Positions 24,941 through 34,100 of a stretch of DNA of 57,988 bases are shown piece by piece. Position 1 is the first letter of the stretch. Every line of letters begins with the position of its first letter. This stretch comes from Streptomyces sp. NRRL S-31 (lineage in GTDB: Bacteria > Actinomycetota > Actinomycetes > Streptomycetales > Streptomycetaceae). Position numbers and translations under genes: made by a program. The DNA lies in NCBI RefSeq assembly GCF_000718775.1, contig NZ_JOCB01000047.1, forward strand, positions 1-57,988, read 5' to 3'. The notes beneath the pieces are model-generated. The model was not told the DNA's origin. It saw nothing but the letters and a program-made list of their open reading frames with translations, and did no database searches.

Positions 24941-24984
24941 TGCGTGCACGCAAGTTTGCCTGAGCGCAAGTTTGCGTGCGCGCA
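24941..24984. promoter_or_regulatory. TetR-type operator in the divergent promoter region
   Basis: Two copies of GCAAGTTTGC (24950-24959 and 24966-24975), each a GCAA-N2-TTGC palindrome, lie 16 bp apart. They are embedded in a larger imperfect inverted repeat pairing TGCGTGCACGCAA (24941-24953) with 24972-24984. It sits midway between the TIM-barrel gene and the TetR gene. Confidence 0.65.
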
Positions 24985-25007
24985 TCGATGTGTGGAACGC
25001 TGGCACC

Positions 25008-25664
25008 GTGACGACACCACCACCAGGGCTGCGGGAGCGTAAGAAGCAGGCCACACGCGAGGCGCTGCGCGAGGCGGCCCTGCGCCTGGCGGTTGAGCGC
25101 GGACCGGACCAGGTGCGGGTCGAAGACATCGCCGAGGCGGCCGGGGTCTCGCCGCGCACCTACAACAACTACTTCGCCAGCCGCGAGCAGGCGATCGTCT
25201 CCGCTGTCACCGCGGACCGGGAGGCGCGGATCGCGGCGGCGGTCGCGGCCCGGCCCACCGGAGTGCGCCTGGCTGACGCCGTCACGGAAGCAGTGGTCGA
25301 GCAGTACACGCACACCGGTGAGCGCGAACAGCAGGCGCTGCTGTTGATCACCACCCGGACCGCGCTGCGCGACGCGTTCCTCGACACCACCGCCGGCATC
25401 GAGCGCCCTCTCACGGCGGTGCTCGCCGAACGCCTGGACGACACCGGACCGCACACGGCCCGCGTCCTCGCGGCAAGCGTGGCCGCGGCGGTGCGCATCG
25501 CGCTGGAAGGCTGGCTCCGGCCGGCCGGGAACGCGGAGACCGCCGGGAGCTTCGGCGCCGGGGGACTGGTCGTGCCCTCCGGCTCACTGCCCGACCAGCT
25601 CCGCGCGGCGCTGGCCCCGCTCGCGCCCGCGTTCGACGCGGCCGAGCGACGCACCCAGCCGTGA
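25008..25664 (+). CDS. TetR-family transcriptional regulator
   Basis: 218 residues. The N-terminal helix-turn-helix (VRVEDIAEAAGVSPRTYNNYFASREQAI, about 38-65) precedes an all-helical ligand and dimer domain. The GTG at 25008 follows AACGCT after 6 nt and lacks a ribosome site, as in many leaderless TetR transcripts. It most likely represses itself and the divergent TIM-barrel gene through the tandem GCAA-N2-TTGC palindromes. The ligand is unknown. Confidence 0.88.
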   Translation: MTTPPPGLRERKKQATREALREAALRLAVERGPDQVRVEDIAEAAGVSPRTYNNYFASREQAIVSAVTADREARIAAAVAARPTGVRLADAVTEAVVEQYTHTGEREQQALLLITTRTALRDAFLDTTAGIERPLTAVLAERLDDTGPHTARVLAASVAAAVRIALEGWLRPAGNAETAGSFGAGGLVVPSGSLPDQLRAALAPLAPAFDAAERRTQP

Positions 25665-25784
25665 AGCCGACCCGACCGGGACATCCGCTGGACGAACAGC
25701 GGTCCCGGAACACGCCGATGCGCCCAGCCGGCGCCGGCACCCTACGACTGGAGGACTAGCGCGGCGCCCGCGCGCCAGGAGCGC

Positions 25785-27143
25785 TCAACTGTCCGCCCCG
25801 GCCTCCCGCTTGCGCCCGCGCGGCACGTAATCGCTGAAGAGGTGCCGACGCCGCACGGATTGCCTGGCCCAGGTGCGCAGTTTCGGGTCGGGGTCCTCCA
25901 GCAGACCGACCGCCGCCCGCAGCGCCACGATACCCCCGCGCGCGTCGAGCAGCCGGAACGCGCCGACGCGAACGTGCCGCGGCCGTTCGGAGCCGGTGCG
26001 CTCCAGCAGCCAGTCGTCGGGCAGCTCCTTCACGGAAGGCAGCAGGGCGAGAACCGCCTCCCGGACGACCCCTGCCGCGGAGTCGTCGAGGAGCGGCCGC
26101 AACCGCCGCACGTCCACGCGGTCCAGCGTCCGCAGCCCCGCCACCGCCCGCGCCCGCACCCCGGCCACCGGGTGCGCGAGCAGGGGCCACAGCAGCCCGG
26201 CGTCCGTGTGGTCCCCGCACTCGGCCAGCCCGATGACCGCACCGGGCGCCAACCCGAGGCCGTCCGGCGCCGAGCACCGCTGCCGGTACCAGGCCGCCGG
26301 ATCACCTCCCCACTGCCGTACGACGTACCGGGCGCAGGCACGTACGAGCGCGGACCGGTCGCTGAGGAACGGCTCCGCCTGTCCCGGCCGCCCTGCCCGC
26401 CGCAACGCGGTGACACCGGCCGAACGGGTACGCGGGTTGCGTGCGGACAGCAGAGGAGGCAGCACGTCCTCGAAAGGGTCCCCCTCCCGCAGGGCCGTGA
26501 GCGCGGCTGTGGCGCACAGGTCCTGGACCACGGTGTCCGCGTCCCGGGCGGCCGCACGGGCCAGTTCGGCGGGACGGAGCAGCCGGCTCTCGACGGCCAG
26601 CCGGTACGCGAACCGCCGGACGGTACGGTCGGAGTCGGCGAAGAGGGGAGCGAGCTGCCCGTGGGACGCCCGGCGCAGGACCTGTTCGAGCAATTCGACG
26701 CCGAAGGCACCTCTTTCCCGGCGGCCGACGCGGAGGACGAGCGGTGCGAGGCCGGGGGCGGAGTCCGCGTCCAGGGCCGCGCGCAACAACTGCCGGGCGC
26801 GTTCGCGCACCGGGCCGGCCCAGTCGGCGCAGCGGATCACGACCAACGGCAGCAGAGCCGGGTACCGGGCCGACGGGCGGACCGCCTCCTGACGGACCCG
26901 CCCGTCGCGGTGGCAGAGGGCGAGTGCGAGCCGGGACTCGCCCAGCCCGGTCAGGTCGGCGGGCAGCGGGGCGGACTCTTCCCACTCGGGCAGGGGCCGC
27001 GGGCTGTACCAGGCCACCTCGCGCACTCCCGCGTCCAGCGCGAGCCAGTCACCGGGGTCGGCGACGTCGAGCGTGCTGCGCAGCGGCGCTCCTCCCGCGA
27101 GCCGCGTCGCCGCCGCGCTCCCGTCCGTGACGTCGTCAAGCAT
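25785..27143 (-). CDS. HEAT-repeat protein
   Basis: 452 residues, almost entirely helical, with recurring HEAT/PBS-lyase-like units such as DSAAGVVREAVLALLPSV, HPVAGVRARAVAGLRTL and ARNPRTRSAGVTALRRAG. It has no catalytic motif, signal peptide or membrane helix. Such proteins usually act as protein-protein scaffolds. The ATG at 27143 has GGAGG 8 nt upstream and is preferred over the in-frame start 18 nt earlier. It is divergent from the toxin-antitoxin pair, with no close operon partner. Confidence 0.75.
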   Translation of the reverse strand: MLDDVTDGSAAATRLAGGAPLRSTLDVADPGDWLALDAGVREVAWYSPRPLPEWEESAPLPADLTGLGESRLALALCHRDGRVRQEAVRPSARYPALLPLVVIRCADWAGPVRERARQLLRAALDADSAPGLAPLVLRVGRRERGAFGVELLEQVLRRASHGQLAPLFADSDRTVRRFAYRLAVESRLLRPAELARAAARDADTVVQDLCATAALTALREGDPFEDVLPPLLSARNPRTRSAGVTALRRAGRPGQAEPFLSDRSALVRACARYVVRQWGGDPAAWYRQRCSAPDGLGLAPGAVIGLAECGDHTDAGLLWPLLAHPVAGVRARAVAGLRTLDRVDVRRLRPLLDDSAAGVVREAVLALLPSVKELPDDWLLERTGSERPRHVRVGAFRLLDARGGIVALRAAVGLLEDPDPKLRTWARQSVRRRHLFSDYVPRGRKREAGADS

Positions 27144-27197
27144 TCCCGCCCCCTCCGGCAACCGTGGCGAGTGATCGTATTCCGCGTGCGGGGCCCG

Positions 27198-27350
27198 TCA
27201 CGGCCCGGCCCCTACCCGGGGCGCGCGCCCGGTCCCCAGCACCTTCCTGGTGCCGATCCGGCGGCCGGTCTTCGTCTCGTACACCGTGACGTCGTACCGG
27301 CCCTGCCTGACGTAGCGGACGTAGCCGTGGTTGTAGCGGCACCCGCCATC
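27198..27350 (-). pseudogene. C-terminal remnant of an unidentified protein
   Basis: The minus frame ending at 27198 contains a protein-like run, CRYNHGYVRYVRQGRYDVTV followed by YETKTGRRIGTRKVLG, with alternating aromatic and charged residues of a beta-sandwich and no start or upstream domain. It is probably the last 40-50 codons of a lost gene. The rest of 27351-27566 shows no gene. Confidence 0.4.
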
Positions 27351-27566
27351 CTCCCGGCTCGGCGCCCTCCGAGCAACGGCATGGCGGTGGCCCGCGGGTG
27401 GCAGGGAGAACCAGCCGGGGCGGAGGTGCGTTCCGGACAAGGCCCGGTCAGTTGTGGGGTGTTGGGGTGTGCGACGGACCGGTCGGCGGTACGGTCGGCC
27501 CCGGCGCGGCGCGGCGCGTGCCCGTGCGCGTACGCGTGCCCGTCCGGACCGGGGGAGGGGGAGCGG

Positions 27567-28235
27567 GTGGATCCGTCGCAGGTGCTGGCAGAGGTGGCGG
27601 CCTCGTGGGAGCGGCTGGGGCCGTATCTGACCGGTCTCGGCGGAGCGCCCAGGGAGCGGTTGGTCTCGGCCCTGGAGGGGCTGCGCGCGGCGGGCGCGGA
27701 GGACGAGCGCCGCGGCCACGCCGCACAGGCCGCGCGGCTGGTGCTCGACTGCCTGCCGCCGGAGGAGGCCGGGAGCCTGGGGGACGCGGACGACATCCGT
27801 TACTCCGGGCCCGAGCGGAACGTCACCGTCCACGGTTTCGGCGCCACCGATCTCGCCGTGCTCCTGATCGACGGCAGCCCCATGGTGGGTCCCGTCCTCG
27901 GACCCGTGCGCGCGCGCCTGCTGGCACAGCCGGCGCTGGACGACGCCGACGTACGGACCCGGGGCGGTGATCCGACGGCCCCCGGCCTGATCCGGCTGCC
28001 CGGCACCGGGGGGCGCGGGGTGCTGCCGCGTTTCCAGTTCCGCGAGGACGCGCTGCCGTGGCGGGTGGTGCTGGAGGTGAACGCGCTCCTCGACGCGGGC
28101 CGGGACCCGTGGGGAGCGGCGGACTGGTGGCTGTCGGACAACGCCTGGCTGCGTACCGCGCCCGCGTCCCTGCTGGGCACCGCCCGGGACGCGGAACTGG
28201 TCGGTGCGGCACGCTCGTTGGTGGAGGGGGAGTAG
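27567..28235 (+). CDS. Antitoxin with MbcA/ParS/Xre-type toxin-binding C-terminus
   Basis: 222 residues. The C-terminal part (RFQFREDALPWRVVLEVN, then DPWGAADWWLSDNAWL) matches the pattern of the MbcA/ParS toxin-binding domain that partners RES toxins. The N-terminal 110 residues are helical and lack an obvious helix-turn-helix, so the protein is longer than the usual MbcA type. A run of GGAGGGGGAG precedes the GTG. It ends 2 nt before the RES gene, the expected antitoxin-first order. It should neutralise the NAD-degrading toxin by blocking its active site. Confidence 0.7.
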   Translation: MDPSQVLAEVAASWERLGPYLTGLGGAPRERLVSALEGLRAAGAEDERRGHAAQAARLVLDCLPPEEAGSLGDADDIRYSGPERNVTVHGFGATDLAVLLIDGSPMVGPVLGPVRARLLAQPALDDADVRTRGGDPTAPGLIRLPGTGGRGVLPRFQFREDALPWRVVLEVNALLDAGRDPWGAADWWLSDNAWLRTAPASLLGTARDAELVGAARSLVEGE

Positions 28236-28237
28236 GG

Positions 28238-28891
28238 GTGCCGAACGTACCGCCGCCGGCCGCGCTGCCCGGCACGCCCACCAAGGTGACGCTCCCCGAG
28301 GGCACGGCGCTGTTCCGGGTGCACGGTTCGGCGCTCGCCGGAACCGCGTTCAACCCGGTCCCGGCCGAACGGCTCTACGGCGGCGGGCGCTTCGACGCGA
28401 CGGAAGCCCGGCCCTACGCCTACCTGTACGCGGGACTGGCACCCGCGGCGGCGGTGTGCGAGTCGCTGCTGCGCTCCGTGCCGTTCGCCGCGGACGGCGG
28501 CCCCCGGCTGCTGCCGCGCGCGAGCGTCGCCCGGAGACGCTGCACGTTCCTGCGGCTGGTCGCCGACGTCACGGTGGTGTCGCTGATGTCCGGCGCCGAC
28601 CTCGCGGCGGTCGGGCAGGACACCTGGCTGGTGCAGGCCGAGGCTGCCGAGTATCCGTGGACGCGGAACTGGGGGCACTGGATCCGCGACCGGACCGAGC
28701 CGTGGGCGCAGGGCTTCGTCTGGCCGTCGAAGCGGGAACCCGCCGACCGGGCCGTGATCTTGTTCGGCGACCGGTGCGCGACGGACACGGTCGCCGAGTC
28801 CGAGGAGCCGGCCGTCGACTTCGGCACGCCGGAGGGCGAGGACTGGCTGAACTCCGTACTCGCGCCCTATCACGCGCGGGTGGCGCCCTGA
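28238..28891 (+). CDS. RES-domain toxin (NAD+ phosphorylase/glycohydrolase family)
   Basis: 217 residues. The RES hallmarks are visible: LFRVHG (Arg27), an RFD segment after GGG (Arg51), and YLYAGLAPAAAVCES (Tyr64, Glu75). RES toxins such as MbcT deplete NAD+ and arrest or kill the cell. GTG start 2 nt after the antitoxin stop, with GGAGGGGGAG just upstream, so translation is coupled. It lies beside HEAT, caspase and CHAT genes. Confidence 0.8.
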   Translation: MPNVPPPAALPGTPTKVTLPEGTALFRVHGSALAGTAFNPVPAERLYGGGRFDATEARPYAYLYAGLAPAAAVCESLLRSVPFAADGGPRLLPRASVARRRCTFLRLVADVTVVSLMSGADLAAVGQDTWLVQAEAAEYPWTRNWGHWIRDRTEPWAQGFVWPSKREPADRAVILFGDRCATDTVAESEEPAVDFGTPEGEDWLNSVLAPYHARVAP

Positions 28892-28921
28892 GCGACGGTC
28901 GTCCACGGCCGGTCCGGCGCC

Positions 28922-29055
28922 AGCCGCCACCCGTCGGTCGCCGCCGGTTAACCGCCACCCGTCGGTCGCCGCCGGTCAGCCGCCACCCGCCACCCGCCAC
29001 CCGCCGCCGGTCAGCCGCCACCCGCCACCCGCCGCCGGTCAGCCTCCGCCGGTCA
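28922..29055. repeat. Tandem GCCGCCACCC/GCCGCCGGTCA repeats
   Basis: Two 28-bp units, GCCGCCACCCGTCGGTCGCC plus 8 bases (28922 and 28950), are followed by shortened and expanded variants to 29055. They fill the gap between the RES gene and the caspase-like gene and run into the latter's 3' end. Slippage-prone spacer, not CRISPR. Confidence 0.7.
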
Positions 29056-31047
29056 GCCGCCGGCCGGGATGACCGTGCGCAGCGGGATGGTGCGCGTGGC
29101 CCACTGGCCCGGCCGCTGCCGGCGGGCTTCCCCCAGGTCGCGGTCGCCGTGGTCGGGCGGCGCGAGACGCAGTACCGCGTCCGCGCCCGACCGCTCGGCA
29201 CCCCGGTCGTCGGGACGGTCGGGGTCCCAGGGCGGCAGATGGAAGGGGACGGTGTTCAACTCCCCCTCGGCCACGATGAGTTTCAGCCAGTCCCGAACCT
29301 CCGCCCCGGGGCGGGCTCGGCCCGCGGGCACGGACAGCGCGACCGGCCGGTCGTCCAGGGCGAAGCCGGTGTGGCCGGGACCGATGAAGTGGCCCGGGTA
29401 CAGGGCCGTATGGCAGGCGTGACTGTCGGTGAGGTTCAGCAGGACGCACCACAGGGTCCGCGTCGCCGAGCGGTTGTGCAGGCGGATGGAGAGCCACGGC
29501 TCCTGCGGACGGCCGGACGGCGAGAGGGCGTAGCGGCAGACGACCTCACCGGTGCCGTCCGGGAGGATGGGGCCGGCGCCGTCAAAGCTCCAGGGGCCGT
29601 CGTAGGTCCAGGGCAGGATCTCGACGCGGACCAGATCCCGCAGGGGCGACGACGGGTTGTCCAGGGTCAGCAACTGGTGCCAGCGCGTGAGGTGGTGCAG
29701 GCAGCCGGTGACACGCCGGGCGTCCTCCGGCCGGTCGAGCCGCAGTGAGGGCACGGCGGGCGAACCGTCGCGCCGCAGGACGTGGGCCGCGAGGCCGGTG
29801 CCGCCTTCGCGGGACACGACGACGCGCAGCAGGTGGTCCGGGGCGGAGGCCGGGTCGTCGGTCAGCCGCAGCAGCGGTGCCGGTCCGCCGCCTGGACCCG
29901 CCGAGCCGATGGCCTCACCCATCAGTCCGGCAGCCGCGCGGGCCGCGGCGGAACCGTCCGGTGCCTCGATGTGGACGGACGTCGGCGGCAGCGCGAGCGC
30001 CGACAGCGCCACGGGATGGACCCGCCCGCGATCCGGCTCCCAGCCGACGGGTTCGACCTCGGCACGGTCGGTGTGGACGGTCCGGGCGCGCAGGACGCGG
30101 GGCGCGTCGCCGGGCCCGGTGACGGTGAACTCGGTGCCGGCCCCGCCGCCACCGCGCAGCCCGTGGACGCGACCGCAGTCGACCTCCCAGCCGTGCGGGC
30201 CGTGCCGCAGCAGGTGCGGGCCGCGGCGACGGGTCACCGCGCCACCGAGGAAGGGCCGGTCGGCGATGCCGCCGGGCTCCGCCGGGAACACGACCGGGTG
30301 CTGGTCGGCGTGCTCGGTCTGGACGGAGCAGTGAGCGGCGGCCAGCAGGTCGCGGTAGGTCGCGCCCGGGCCCGCCGCCCGCACCGCCGCCAGCAGGGCG
30401 TGGGTGAACACCCCGTGCGGCACGCCGTCGAAGTCCCGTTCGTAGGACGACTGGTTGAGCCGGCTGGCGGCGAGCAGCACATGGCGGGCAGCAGGTTCAC
30501 CGGCGCCCCCGGTCAGCCCGCGTTCCCCGGGGGGCTCGCCCCACCAGGCGGCGGGCGGCGCGTAGCGGGCGGTGAGGCCGGTCCGGGCCGAGGCGCGGGT
30601 GGCACCCCCCGAGAAGCAGCAGTCGAGCACGGCCGCCACGTGCGCGCCCCGCGCCGCGACCGCGTCCAGCAGCCCGCCCAGTTCCTTGTCGACGAGCGGG
30701 CGACCGCCCTCGCGCGGGCTGTCGGCGCAGACCAGCGCCTGGTAGCGGCCGGTCGCCTCGGTCCGCCGGTGCAGGGGCAGGACGGCCTCGTAGTCGGTGC
30801 CGTGCCCGGAGAACCAGAACAGTGCGGTGTCCCCGGGCCCGGCCGCCCCCAGGTGGTTGCGGACGGCGGCGGTCACACCGTCGGTCGTGGCCTCGCCGTT
30901 CCTCAGGAACGCGGGCTCGAAGGCCCTGTCCGCGAGGCCGCCGAGCAGAGCCGCGGCCGCCTCCGCGTCGTTGACGGCGCCCCGCAGGCCGCGTTGCGGA
31001 ACCGGGTAGTCGTCGATCCCCACGAACAGCGCGTACACAGTCCCCAT
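29053..31047 (-). CDS. Caspase-like (peptidase C14) protein
   Basis: 664 residues. The N-terminal caspase-like domain (about 1-280) has the start YALFVGIDDYP, catalytic His82 in FWFSGHGTDY and catalytic Cys (143/144) in AAVLDCCFSGG. The next 380 residues form beta-rich domains of unknown role (RVEILPWTYDGPWSFDGAG, LWCVLLNLTDSHACH). It has no signal peptide. It is encoded 79 nt after the CHAT gene in the same direction, so they are probably co-transcribed. Bacterial caspase/CHAT proteases are often effectors of stress or phage-triggered cell death; that role here is inference. Confidence 0.85.
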   Translation of the reverse strand: MGTVYALFVGIDDYPVPQRGLRGAVNDAEAAAALLGGLADRAFEPAFLRNGEATTDGVTAAVRNHLGAAGPGDTALFWFSGHGTDYEAVLPLHRRTEATGRYQALVCADSPREGGRPLVDKELGGLLDAVAARGAHVAAVLDCCFSGGATRASARTGLTARYAPPAAWWGEPPGERGLTGGAGEPAARHVLLAASRLNQSSYERDFDGVPHGVFTHALLAAVRAAGPGATYRDLLAAAHCSVQTEHADQHPVVFPAEPGGIADRPFLGGAVTRRRGPHLLRHGPHGWEVDCGRVHGLRGGGGAGTEFTVTGPGDAPRVLRARTVHTDRAEVEPVGWEPDRGRVHPVALSALALPPTSVHIEAPDGSAAARAAAGLMGEAIGSAGPGGGPAPLLRLTDDPASAPDHLLRVVVSREGGTGLAAHVLRRDGSPAVPSLRLDRPEDARRVTGCLHHLTRWHQLLTLDNPSSPLRDLVRVEILPWTYDGPWSFDGAGPILPDGTGEVVCRYALSPSGRPQEPWLSIRLHNRSATRTLWCVLLNLTDSHACHTALYPGHFIGPGHTGFALDDRPVALSVPAGRARPGAEVRDWLKLIVAEGELNTVPFHLPPWDPDRPDDRGAERSGADAVLRLAPPDHGDRDLGEARRQRPGQWATRTIPLRTVIPAGG

Positions 31048-31126
31048 GGCGGAAGTCTCGCAGACGGCGGCCCGCGCCCCCGGGCTCGTCCCGGTCGTCC
31101 TCCGGGCGATCCCCGGTCGGCCGCCC

Positions 31127-34100
31127 TCACTGGCCGAGATGGGTGAAGCCCGCCCAGCCCCGCAGGTCGTCCGCGTTCAACGAGCGGACCCGGCGGGCCA
31201 GTTCGGGCGGCATGGTCGAGGGGGGCCGCCGGTCGGGGTCGAGCATCCACAACTGGGCCAGGCGCAGCGCCGCGGCGGGGCGCGCGCCCTCGGCGTGCAG
31301 GTAGTGGTGAACCATGAACATCAGGTACGACGTCGCCTCGTCCGGCACCGGCCACAGCGACCCCAGCACCGATCCGGCCCCCTCCACCAGGAACGCCGTG
31401 GACAGGGTGAACGCCTCGTCGTAGCCGCGTCCGGAGACGTGGGTGGTGCAGGCCGCCAGCGACACCAGGCCCAGCCGGCCGGTCCGGCCGTGGCGCTGCG
31501 CCTGCTCGGTGAGCTGCTCGGCGGCGAGGGTGCCGCCCGCGAGGTGGAGGTGCGCGGTGCGGACGGTCGTGTTCCGGTCCACCTCGGCGTGGCAGGCCAG
31601 GTGCAGCACCCCGCCCGGGGACAGGCCGCGCAACCGCAGCCAGCCGAGGACCTCCGCCGGGGTGCCGGCCCCGGCCGGGGTGCCGGTCGCATGCCGCCCC
31701 AGGTACGGCGCGGTGCGGTAGAAGGCGGCGTGCAGGGCGGCGGCCTCCCGGCCCGCGTGGGGCAGGTCTCCGGTCGGGTTCCCGACGACGAGGGCCGGCG
31801 CGTCGTACGGCACGGGCTCGCCGGCCACGACGTCGCAGAACAGCCGGGCCGAGGCGGCGTACGAGAAGACGGCGTCCTGGAGGGCGTACCGGTACCGGCC
31901 GCCCGGCGCGCTCCGGCGTGCCGCGTGCCAGGGTACGGCGGCGAGCTGCCCCATGGGGACCAGCACCACCTTCGGGGGCCGGGTGGCGCCCCACGCGCGC
32001 AGGTGCGTGAGCAGCGGCTCCGTCACGGCTTCGGACGCCCAGTCACAGAGGGCCTCCAGCGTGCGGTGCCCGGCCGCGCGGGCGTCGGCCGAGGGCGGCG
32101 GCGCACCGTCGGCCGGTCCCATGTCCCGGGAGCCGGAGTCCGCGCCCGAGCCGAGGTGGGCGACGAGCGCGGGCGCGTCCACGGTCAGTTCCGGCAGGCG
32201 CACCAGGCTCGTCCGGCCGTCGGGGTGGACGGCGACGGCGCAGCCGCCCCGGCCGGACCCCGCGCCTTCCCCGGGCACCAGGTACACCATGGCGTCCGCC
32301 CCGGCGCGGCGCAGCGCCGTGGCGATGTCGTGGAGGGAAGGAGGCACGAGCAGGTGGCCGAGACGGGAGCGCGGGCCCGCCGTACCGGCGTCGTCGGCGG
32401 GCCCGTCACTCCGTCCGCCGACCGGTCCGCCGGTCCGTTCGTCAGCCGGTCCGTCGGCGGGTCCGCCGGTCAGTTCGTCGACCGGTCCGCCGGTCCGTTC
32501 GTCAGCCGGTCCGTCGGCGGGTCCGCCGGCCGGGGAGTCATCAGTCAGCAGGTCATTGGCCAGGAGGCCATCGGCCAGGAGGTCGTCGGTGCCGGCCAGG
32601 ACCCGCAGCACCCGGTAACGGAGGTCGCCGGGGATGCCGTCCGCGGCTCCGGGCCCGTCGCCGGCGGCCGCCGTACGCCACTCGGCGGCGAGGTCGGGGC
32701 GGCCCGCTGCCGCGAGCCGTTCCGGCACCGTGCCGGCGGCCGAGGCCGCGTGCAGGACGAGCCCGCGGCCGGCGTCCAGCGCCTGCACTGCCTCGGCCGG
32801 ACAGCCGTCCGCGATACACCAGCGGGCCACCGTCAGGGCGTGTGAGGCGGAGACGGCGAGCGTCTCGGCCGTGTACTGCGCCTGCGACTGCAACAGGACC
32901 TGCCAGGCATGGCCGCGCAGGGCGCGCAGCCCGGTCTCACGCCCGCGGGCCAGGTGTTCGGCCCGGTCGCCGCGGCCGGACTCGGCGACCCGGCGGTAGA
33001 CCTCGGCGAGCTGCATCGCCGCAGGCGCCCACCCGAAGTGCCCGGGATGCGCCGCGAGACGCACCGCCTCCTCGTTCCAGCGGACGGCCTCGTCCAGGTC
33101 GGTCCCGTCGTGCCCCGAGTCGTACCTGTGCAGCCGGAGCATCGCCAGGGTGTGCGCGAACCGGAGCCTCTTCCCGCCGCCGTCCGCGGGGTCCAGCGCG
33201 AGAGCCTCCTGCAACAGCGCGATACCGGCGTCGAGCCGGCCGGGGTCCGGGTGCCGCAGGACGCGCAGGCCGATCGCGAGCCCGGCCATGCCCAGCGCCT
33301 CGGCACGGTCCGGCGGCGGCATCGGCGCCGCCTCGCGCCGGATCCGGTCGGGGTCGACGTCCTCGTACCGGGGCCCGGCGTCCGGGGTGAGGAACAGCCG
33401 GGCGGAGGCCAGCGCGTCGAGCATCACGACCACTCTGGGCCGCATGGCGTCGTCCGCGGGCAGCCGGTCCCGGGCGTCGCGGAGATCCGCCGCCGCCGCG
33501 GCCAGCCCGGCGGCGTCGTTCGTCGCGAACGCCTGCCGGGCCTTGATCAAGGCGTGCTGCACCGCCGCGTACACCCGCGTGTACGCCGACACGGACGGGT
33601 CGTCACGCAGGACGGTCAACTCCGCCGCGGCCTGCGCGAGGGCGTCCCGCGTGCCCCGGACAAGCCCGCGGAAGGCGAGCGCGGCGATGCGCCAGACCTC
33701 CCGGCCGCTGCGCAGCGCGTCGCTCTCCGCCGCGGCGCCCGCCCCGGCCAGCGCGGTGTCGAAGTGGTCCAGCGCGACCTGGGCCTGCTCCGGGTCGTAC
33801 GACTCACTGCTCGCGGTCAGGGCGACCTGACCGGCCACCATGTGCAGGCTCGTCCGCACGGGATCGTCCTGCGGCAGGACCGTCAAGGCCGCGCGGACCC
33901 GCTCCAGCACCTCCTCGGCGGTGGGCCGGATGCCCAGTCCGGCGAGGAAGGGCGCGAAGAAGGTCATCAGCATCAGGGGCAGGCGGCGCAGCGCGGGGGA
34001 CGCGTCGGCACGCTGGCACCGCTCGGTGACCCTTTGCAGGTCCTCGCCCCCGGGCCCGAGACTCGCCAGGCCGAGCCGCTGGAAGTCCCCGGCGCCGTCC

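Noticed and set aside
28922..29055. Possible CRISPR-like array
   Set aside because: Units are contiguous or differ only by slippage, with no unique spacers and no cas genes. The same holds for the arrays at 12181 and 15897.
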